6,458 nt of DNA from NCBI GenBank assembly GCA_016177905.1, contig JACOUK010000075.1:1-6458 (forward strand), in the 5' to 3' direction. The notes below the pieces were generated by a model that did not search any database, had not been told where the DNA came from, and saw nothing but the letters and a program-made list of their open reading frames with translations. The position numbers were made by a program, and so were the translations under genes. Below are positions 1-4,737 of the stretch, in pieces (position 1 is the stretch's first letter; each line of letters begins with the position of its first letter). The stretch comes from Candidatus Spechtiibacteriota bacterium. Its GTDB lineage: Bacteria > Patescibacteriota > Minisyncoccia > Spechtbacterales > HO2-43-30.

Positions 1-816
1 GATGCCATCTCTTCGCGCGATAATGTCCGGAGCTTTATAATCAAAAAGATTTATTCCCTGGATGTGAGAGAATGTGAAACTTTTGGTGATTGAAAAATTG
101 CGGATGTGCCAGCCTCCGACAAGGAGAATCCAGGGGATGAGAATAAGCGCAAGAATCGGAAAGGTTTTTCTCCACGGAAACTTGCGGAAAAGAAAGATGA
201 GAAAGAATCCCGTAAGGGCCGGAAAAATAAGATAGTACGCGATGGGCCGCACGTGTGTCGAAAACGCAAGAGTTACCCCAAGCGCGAAAGCCCAAGCCTT
301 ACTGTTTCTTTCATTTTGCAGAAGCTCGACGCCAGCGTACGCGGCAAGGAGAAGAAGAAAAGTGAAAAGAGTCTCCGTAAGCAAAAGGAATGAATTTACA
401 AAAGAAGCCGGGTCAAGCGCGAGAAACACGATTGCGATGAACGCAATGCGCTGGTGTAAAAATTTTCGCGCAAGCGCGTATGCGAGAAGGAGACTCGCGG
501 CGCTCAAGAGTATTTGGGCGAGAATCACGGGAAGATTGTGAATCCCAAAAAGCGAGTATATCTTTGCCAGAAACAGCGGGTACCCGGGAGTGAGAACAAT
601 TTGAGGAGCATCGGGAGAGGCTAGGCTTTGAGAGAAGCGGCCGAGTTTGAGCAGGGTTTGAGCGGAGTTTTGATAAAGGTATGAATCTCCCATGAATACG
701 CGAGATTGATCAGACATATACGCGGGGAGAAAGAGAGCAAGTTTGACAATGAGAAAGACGAGGATAAGGAGCGCGAGCTTGGATATTTCTTTGTGACTGC
801 GAAAGAATCTGACCAT
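1..816 (-). CDS. GT39/ArnT-PMT-like membrane glycosyltransferase, N-terminal part (runs off the left edge)
   Basis: The minus-strand frame is open from the ATG at 816-814 to the window edge, giving 272 residues with no stop. Family members move a sugar from a polyprenyl-phosphate donor to an acceptor on the outer face of the membrane. Seen: a basic N-terminus, then hydrophobic segments near residues 13-33, 74-92, 96-117, 122-137, 143-163, 173-185, 191-209 and 217-236. Family-like motifs are GDSYLY (43-48, with the acidic residue expected in the first external loop), TPGYPLF (76-82), LLTET (145-149, second acidic residue) and HVRP (about 188-191). The start is firm because an in-frame TAA directly abuts the ATG upstream. 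No Shine-Dalgarno is visible, but a promoter-like -10 box ends 6 nt before the ATG. The gene is divergent from the nucleotide-sugar genes, which fits a surface-glycan locus. Acceptor (protein, lipid or glycan) cannot be told, and the C-terminal soluble part is outside the window. Confidence 0.87.
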   Translation of the reverse strand, partial: MVRFFRSHKEISKLALLILVFLIVKLALFLPAYMSDQSRVFMGDSYLYQNSAQTLLKLGRFSQSLASPDAPQIVLTPGYPLFLAKIYSLFGIHNLPVILAQILLSAASLLLAYALARKFLHQRIAFIAIVFLALDPASFVNSFLLLTETLFTFLLLLAAYAGVELLQNERNSKAWAFALGVTLAFSTHVRPIAYYLIFPALTGFFLIFLFRKFPWRKTFPILALILIPWILLVGGWHIRNFSITKSFTFSHIQGINLFDYKAPDIIARRDGI

Positions 817-822
817 TTATTT

Positions 823-851
823 ATCGTACAAGGAATTGCAGAAGGGGTAAA
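823..851 (-). promoter_or_regulatory. Putative sigma-70-like promoter for the GT39 gene (possibly leaderless)
   Basis: On the minus strand TTTACC (851-846, 4 of 6 match to TTGACA) is separated by exactly 17 nt from TACGAT (828-823, 4 of 6 match to TATAAT). Only six bases, AAATAA, lie between the -10 box and the ATG at 816, so transcription would begin at or next to the start codon. Inferred from pattern and spacing alone; short matches of this kind also occur by chance. Confidence 0.45.
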
Positions 852-864
852 TATCGGGTATGGT
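836..864 (+). promoter_or_regulatory. Putative sigma-70-like promoter for the epimerase operon (possibly leaderless)
   Basis: TTGCAG (836-841, 4 of 6 match to TTGACA) is followed after exactly 17 nt by TATGGT (859-864, 4 of 6 match to TATAAT). The -10 box ends 6 nt before the ATG at 871, so the transcript would start at about the start codon. Its -35 and spacer overlap those of the opposing promoter, so the two polymerases could compete. Inference from sequence pattern only. Confidence 0.45.
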
Positions 865-870
865 AGTGAT

Positions 871-1761
871 ATGGCAAATATCCTTCTCACCGGCGGCGCC
901 GGTTTTATCGGGTCGCATCTTACGGAAAGATTAATCAACGATGGCAACAAAGTAACTATCATTGATAATCTTTCAACGGGAAAAAGAGAAAATATTGATC
1001 CGCGCGCGGAGTTTTTCAACGCAGACATTTCTGATTTTGAGACGATGAAGCCCCTTTTTAAAAATAAAGAAGTTGTGTTTCATGTTGCCGCGATTCCAAG
1101 CGTCCCCCGTTCAATCGAAAATCCAAAGGCAAGTTTCGAAGCGAATATCATGGGGACTCTGCATGTGCTTTTAGCGGCAAGGGACTGTGGGGTAAGGCGA
1201 GTTATCTATAGCGCTTCTTCGTCCGCGTACGGCAATCAAGAGAGTTTGCCCTTGCGGGAAATTTTTGCGCCGAATCCCTTGAGTCCGTATGCTATTTCAA
1301 AACTTGTGGGAGAACAGCTCTGCCGCCAATTTACAAATCTGTATGGCCTTGATACGATAAGTCTGCGTTATTTTAATGTGTATGGGCCGAGGATGAATGA
1401 AGGCGCGTACGCCGCTGTTGTCGCGACATTTTTGAAGCAGCGTAAGGCGGGCAAGCCTTTAACGATTTGCGGAGATGGAAATCAGCGGAGAGATTTTACG
1501 TATGTTTCTGACGTGGTGGAAGCGAATGCGCGAGCCATGAATATAAAAAGAGCGGGCGGGGAAGTGGTGAATATCGGCGCGGGGGATAGCCATACTATAC
1601 GTGAGCTTGCCGAATTTGTTGGCGGAGAAGTGATCTCTATGCCAGAGCGTCCCGGAGAAATCAAAGAGAGTTTGGCGGATATCGCAAAGGCAAAGAAAAT
1701 TCTTGATTGGGAGCCAAAAGTAAGTTTGAAGGAGGGAATTGAGGGATTATTGAGCGCATAA
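871..1761 (+). CDS. NAD-dependent nucleotide-sugar 4-epimerase-like protein (extended SDR, WbpP/GalE type)
   Basis: This 296-residue cytoplasmic protein is a complete extended short-chain dehydrogenase/reductase. Seen: an N-terminal Rossmann signature TGGAGFIG (7-14), an acidic residue after the second strand (D32 in DNLSTG) that favours NAD, the SASSSAYG strand (114-121) holding the catalytic Ser, and the catalytic pair Y140/K144 in YAISK. SVPRS (77-81), LRYFNVYGPR (165-174) and GAYAAV (178-183) resemble the UDP-N-acetylhexosamine 4-epimerase WbpP more than classic GalE, but substrate cannot be fixed from motifs. Length is slightly below the usual 310-340 residues. The reading frame extends upstream to 706, but that part is low-complexity and charged, and overlaps the opposite gene; the Rossmann fold begins right after the 871 ATG. 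The TAA lies 13 nt before the dehydrogenase ATG, so the two are probably co-transcribed. A rhamnose- or uronic-acid-related SDR is the alternative. Confidence 0.9.
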   Translation: MANILLTGGAGFIGSHLTERLINDGNKVTIIDNLSTGKRENIDPRAEFFNADISDFETMKPLFKNKEVVFHVAAIPSVPRSIENPKASFEANIMGTLHVLLAARDCGVRRVIYSASSSAYGNQESLPLREIFAPNPLSPYAISKLVGEQLCRQFTNLYGLDTISLRYFNVYGPRMNEGAYAAVVATFLKQRKAGKPLTICGDGNQRRDFTYVSDVVEANARAMNIKRAGGEVVNIGAGDSHTIRELAEFVGGEVISMPERPGEIKESLADIAKAKKILDWEPKVSLKEGIEGLLSA

Positions 1762-1774
1762 ATTTTCATTTTTT

Positions 1775-2614
1775 ATGTTTACTGCCAAAGACATCGGTAT
1801 CATCGGCGCTGGTTTTGTGGGAGGTGCGATAAAGCACTATTACAAAGAAGCAAAAATTTGGGATAAATACAAAGACGCCGGAAATACGCGCGAAGAAGTT
1901 TTGGCCCAGCCTGTTATTTTTCTTTGTTTGCCGACTCCCTACGCGATAAAAGCACGAAGCGTTTTTCGGGGAGCTGATATATCGGCGATTGAAGAAAATT
2001 TAGCCACGCTTCCGCGGGGGCGGATCGCGGTATTGAAGTCAACGATTCCCCCGGGAACAACGAAGTATCTCCAGGGCAAGTTTCCCGAGATTCATATTTT
2101 ATTTAATCCGGAGTTTTTGACCGCCGCAGTCGCGAAAGAAGATTTTGCGTCTCCTGATAAGCAAATTTTGGGGTACGCGAGCCGGAAAGCAAAGAATTTT
2201 GCGCAGGAACTCATGGGGCTTTTGCCAAAGCCGGCTGGCGGCCACGCCCTCATCTTGCCCGCGATTGAGGCGGAACTTGTGAAGTACATGATAAACACGT
2301 ATTACGCGAGCAAAGTGATTTTCGCGAATCAAATGTACGATGTATGCAAGATTGTCGGAGCTCGCTATGAAATGGTGAGACAGGGATTCGCGTACGATAA
2401 AAGAGTGGATGACAGCCATTTTGACGTATGGCACGGAGGATATAGAGGGTATTCGGGGCCGTGCCTGCCAAAAGACACAAAAACATTTGTTCGATTCGCG
2501 AGAGAGCAGGGGATAGATCTGAAATTTCACAGGATTGTGGACAAAATCAATGAGGAGTTATTAAAAAGCGGTCCGAAGGGCTCACCGTCCGATGGGAAGA
2601 AAATCAAGCCGTAA
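1775..2614 (+). CDS. Short UDP-glucose/GDP-mannose dehydrogenase-family protein lacking the C-terminal domain
   Basis: Family members oxidise the C6 hydroxyl of a nucleotide sugar to a carboxylate in two NAD-dependent steps, making a uronic acid. Seen: Rossmann motif GAGFVGGA (11-18), CLPTPY (51-56), KSTIPPGTT (88-96), NPEFL (111-115, E113), AELVKYMIN (166-174, with the family's K170 and N174) and SGPCLPKD (227-234, with the nucleophile C230 and D234). The protein is 279 residues and ends about 45 residues after the cysteine, whereas usual members are about 390-450 and carry a further C-terminal substrate-binding domain. The second glutamate of the typical PEF-L-x-E pattern is alanine here (A117). 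The NAD and central dimerisation domains look complete. Directly downstream of the epimerase (13-nt gap, T-rich, no Shine-Dalgarno); its last 23 bp overlap the ligase gene. Substrate could be UDP-Glc, UDP-GlcNAc/GalNAc or GDP-Man; it could also be catalytically altered. Confidence 0.88.
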   Translation: MFTAKDIGIIGAGFVGGAIKHYYKEAKIWDKYKDAGNTREEVLAQPVIFLCLPTPYAIKARSVFRGADISAIEENLATLPRGRIAVLKSTIPPGTTKYLQGKFPEIHILFNPEFLTAAVAKEDFASPDKQILGYASRKAKNFAQELMGLLPKPAGGHALILPAIEAELVKYMINTYYASKVIFANQMYDVCKIVGARYEMVRQGFAYDKRVDDSHFDVWHGGYRGYSGPCLPKDTKTFVRFAREQGIDLKFHRIVDKINEELLKSGPKGSPSDGKKIKP

Positions 2615-4610
2615 AAAGTTACAGCGAATCGCGCCGACTCCGACGCGACAAAAAGAGCGGACGCAAAAAAATGCCTTTGCGTTATTTTTGATTGAGGTGA
2701 TACGTTTCGCGGGATACGCGGCGCTTTTCGTTCCGCTTGTGGTGCATTCTTCTTTTTTCTTTCCTTTTGTGGTTCCCAAGGCCGTGTTTTTCTGGATATT
2801 TTCGGAGATTGCCTTCGCCGCTTTCCTTATTCTTGCCATTTCAAACAGAGAGTTCAGGCCAAAATGGAATGCTGTTTCTCTTTCATTTCTTCTTTTTTTC
2901 GCCATAACCATCGTCAGCTCTTTTGCCGGCATCAATATCGAGCGCAGTTTTTGGAGCACGTTTGAGCGCATGGCGGGAACCGTGAATTGGATTCATCTTG
3001 CGATTTTTTTCATAGCGCTTTCTTCAACGTGGAAAACGGTGTCTGATTGGAAGAAGCTTTTAAGCGCTTCTTTCATAGCCGCGATACTTGTGGCCGCAAT
3101 TTTTCTTTTGCAGAAAATAGGAGTCTCCATAATTCCATTTGATACGCGAAGCGGCGCGACCATCGGAAATTCAAGTTTTATGGCGGCGTATCTTCTTTTT
3201 AATGTGTTTTTTGGATTTTGGCTTGCCGCAAAAGCAAAGGATCCATGGCAAAAGAGTTTATATGCGGCAGGGCTCGTGTTCATCGTGCTTGCCATTATGC
3301 TTTCAAGTGCGAACGGCGCTATAGTCTCGATGCTTGGAGGAGGTGCGCTCATTTTTCTTGGATGGCTCTTTTTCGCTCGAAGAGTCCCATGTGCTCGATT
3401 GGGGGCAACCGCGCTCTTGGGATTGGGCGTTCTTGCTGGAAGCGTGATGGCGTGGGGAGTGTTTACTCAAAATCACGCTATCGTAAGCAAGCTTCCTTCC
3501 TTTTTTTCAAATACCGGTCCTATCGGAGCTCGAAAGGTGGTTTGGGATATAGCGCTCAAAGGGATAAAAGAAAGGCCGCTTTTAGGCTGGGGGCCTGAAA
3601 ATTATAACGTGGTTTTTACGAAGTATTTTAACCCGTGCCTTGCTCTAAGTGAATGCGGCGGAGAGATTTGGTTTGACAGGACTCATAATATAATCCTTGA
3701 CCATCTCATCAATTCCGGAATTATTGGACTTTTGAGCTATTTTAGTCTTTTTGGCTCGGCATTGTACATGATTGGAAGGAAGTTTGTATCTTCAAAAGAA
3801 GAATGGATCCTGCCGTCAGTCGTAATCGCGGCGCTCGCGAGTTATTTTGTGCAGAATCTTCTTGTGTTTGATATGCCGAGCACCTATATCATGTTTAGTC
3901 TGACACTCGCGCTTGTGGGAGGGATGTTTGCCATTACGCCGAGTATTCCGGCAGGCGAGTCGGAAAAGTTAAGAAACCCGAGTCCTGTCGCGGTTACTTT
4001 TGTGGGCGTGTTTCTTCTTTATTTTCTTTTTTCATGGGGATTTCAGTCGCTTCAAGCCGCGCATTTGGGGATTGTGATCAGCCGTTCGGATCTTGCGGCA
4101 GATAAACGGCTCGCTTTGTATGAGAAGACTTTGTCGGTAAGCCCCATAGGCCATAGTCAGATCCCTGATTTTTTTATGGATAGAGTGATGTCGTGGATTG
4201 AAGGAAATTCAAAAATTTCTCCGGAATTTATCGCGGGGGTTGAAAAAATAATGATCGAGCATATCGCAAAAAATCCGGAAGATTTTCGGAGCGTCTTGAT
4301 TCTTAGCAATTTTTACAGCGTCGCGCACGCGTATAACGCGGAATATCTTCAAAAATCAGCGGAGACCGCGCGGCGGGCAATCGCGATGAGTCCTGCGAAC
4401 CAGCAGGGATATGTGGCGCTCGCGCAAGCGTACCTTTCAACGAAGGAGTATCAAAGCGTCATCGATAATTTGAAAATTGCCCTGAATCTTGAGCCAAGGT
4501 ACGGAAGAATGCATTGGCTCCTTTCTCAAGTGTACGCGCAGGCCGGAGAAAAAGACAAAGAGGAAGAAAGCCTGAAGCGCGCGGAGGAATTAGGCTACAG
4601 GGCGAAATAG
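2592..4610 (+). CDS. O-antigen ligase/polymerase-family (Wzy_C/WaaL-like) membrane protein with C-terminal TPR domain
   Basis: The 672-residue product is a polytopic inner-membrane protein. A basic cytoplasmic start (residues 1-26) precedes about eleven or twelve hydrophobic segments between roughly 28 and 485. The signature of the family is in the large external loop: RKVVWDIALKGIKERP (314-329), then GWGPENY (332-338) and RTHNIILDHLINSGIIG (363-379). R314 and H365 are the likely counterparts of the essential Arg and His of WaaL-type enzymes. From about 500 on the protein is soluble, with helical pairs near 583-602, 604-636 and 638-668 that read as tetratricopeptide repeats (for example AYLSTKEYQSVIDNLKIAL). 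Such proteins join a lipid-linked glycan to a lipid, protein or another glycan at the outer face. The start overlaps the dehydrogenase end by 23 bp in another frame, with a weak GAAGGG 11 nt upstream. Polymerase, lipid ligase and protein O-oligosaccharyltransferase cannot be separated by motif. Confidence 0.9.
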   Translation: MGRKSSRKKLQRIAPTPTRQKERTQKNAFALFLIEVIRFAGYAALFVPLVVHSSFFFPFVVPKAVFFWIFSEIAFAAFLILAISNREFRPKWNAVSLSFLLFFAITIVSSFAGINIERSFWSTFERMAGTVNWIHLAIFFIALSSTWKTVSDWKKLLSASFIAAILVAAIFLLQKIGVSIIPFDTRSGATIGNSSFMAAYLLFNVFFGFWLAAKAKDPWQKSLYAAGLVFIVLAIMLSSANGAIVSMLGGGALIFLGWLFFARRVPCARLGATALLGLGVLAGSVMAWGVFTQNHAIVSKLPSFFSNTGPIGARKVVWDIALKGIKERPLLGWGPENYNVVFTKYFNPCLALSECGGEIWFDRTHNIILDHLINSGIIGLLSYFSLFGSALYMIGRKFVSSKEEWILPSVVIAALASYFVQNLLVFDMPSTYIMFSLTLALVGGMFAITPSIPAGESEKLRNPSPVAVTFVGVFLLYFLFSWGFQSLQAAHLGIVISRSDLAADKRLALYEKTLSVSPIGHSQIPDFFMDRVMSWIEGNSKISPEFIAGVEKIMIEHIAKNPEDFRSVLILSNFYSVAHAYNAEYLQKSAETARRAIAMSPANQQGYVALAQAYLSTKEYQSVIDNLKIALNLEPRYGRMHWLLSQVYAQAGEKDKEEESLKRAEELGYRAK

Positions 4611-4621
4611 ATGTCAGATTC

Positions 4622-4730
4622 TGTTATTCAGCAAGGTATTTTTGTTCATCAAGGGGAAGTCTATCTTTTTTGATAGGGGGGGTTGTAAGGTCGCCCCCTT
4701 GCGGGAACAAAAATACCTTGCTGAATAACA
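4622..4730. mobile_element. 109-bp MITE-like element / giant hairpin with perfect 26-bp inverted ends
   Basis: Positions 4622-4647 are the exact reverse complement of 4705-4730; the ends read TGTTATTCAG and CTGAATAACA. The 57-bp centre has a further stem, CAAGGGG (4650-4656) with CCCCTTG (4695-4701), and a small hairpin CTATC (4661-4665), six T, GATAG (4672-4676). The element fills nearly the whole 127-bp gap between the ligase stop and the protease start, leaving 11 bp and 7 bp at its sides. No target-site duplication is evident beyond one shared C on each side. Perfect arms with TG...CA ends suggest a non-autonomous transposon moved in trans. As RNA it would form an extremely stable hairpin ending 7 nt before the next ATG. 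It is not a standard terminator because no T-tract follows the stem directly. A regulatory hairpin is the alternative. Confidence 0.7.
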
Positions 4731-4737
4731 CGACGCG

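Noticed and set aside
1..700. Plus-strand reading frames across the left 700 bp
   Set aside because: They are Arg/Lys/Ser-rich shadows of the hydrophobic minus-strand glycosyltransferase and show no domain features.
706..870. Upstream in-frame extension of the epimerase by 55 codons
   Set aside because: The extension is a charged low-complexity stretch antisense to the well-supported GT39 gene, and the Rossmann motif begins right after the ATG at 871.
889..903. Palindrome ACCGGCG-G-CGCCGGT near the start of the epimerase
   Set aside because: It encodes the required TGGAG of the Rossmann motif, which explains the sequence; GC-rich Gly/Ala codons make it likely to be chance.
1000..1011. 12-bp palindrome TCCGCGCGCGGA inside the epimerase gene
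   Set aside because: Coding sequence (Asp-Pro-Arg-Ala-Glu) with CG alternation; no context suggesting a binding site.
2571..2596. Imperfect direct repeat GTCCGAAGGG / GTCCGATGGG at the dehydrogenase-ligase junction
   Set aside because: Only 10 bp with one mismatch, in a Gly/Ser/Lys-rich tail; could be a small duplication but is too short to support.
4611..4673. A 20-codon reading frame starting directly after the ligase stop
   Set aside because: It lies mostly within the inverted-repeat arm and centre, has no ribosome site, and shows no recognisable peptide; probably chance or a relic of the junction.
4670..4727. Promoter inside the element (TTGATA at 4670-4675)
   Set aside because: The -35-like box is good, but no acceptable -10 box lies 16-18 nt downstream.
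4622..4730. Integron attC site
   Set aside because: The ends do not match the RYYYAAC/GTTRRRY core sites and no integrase is present; attC arms are also imperfect, unlike these.
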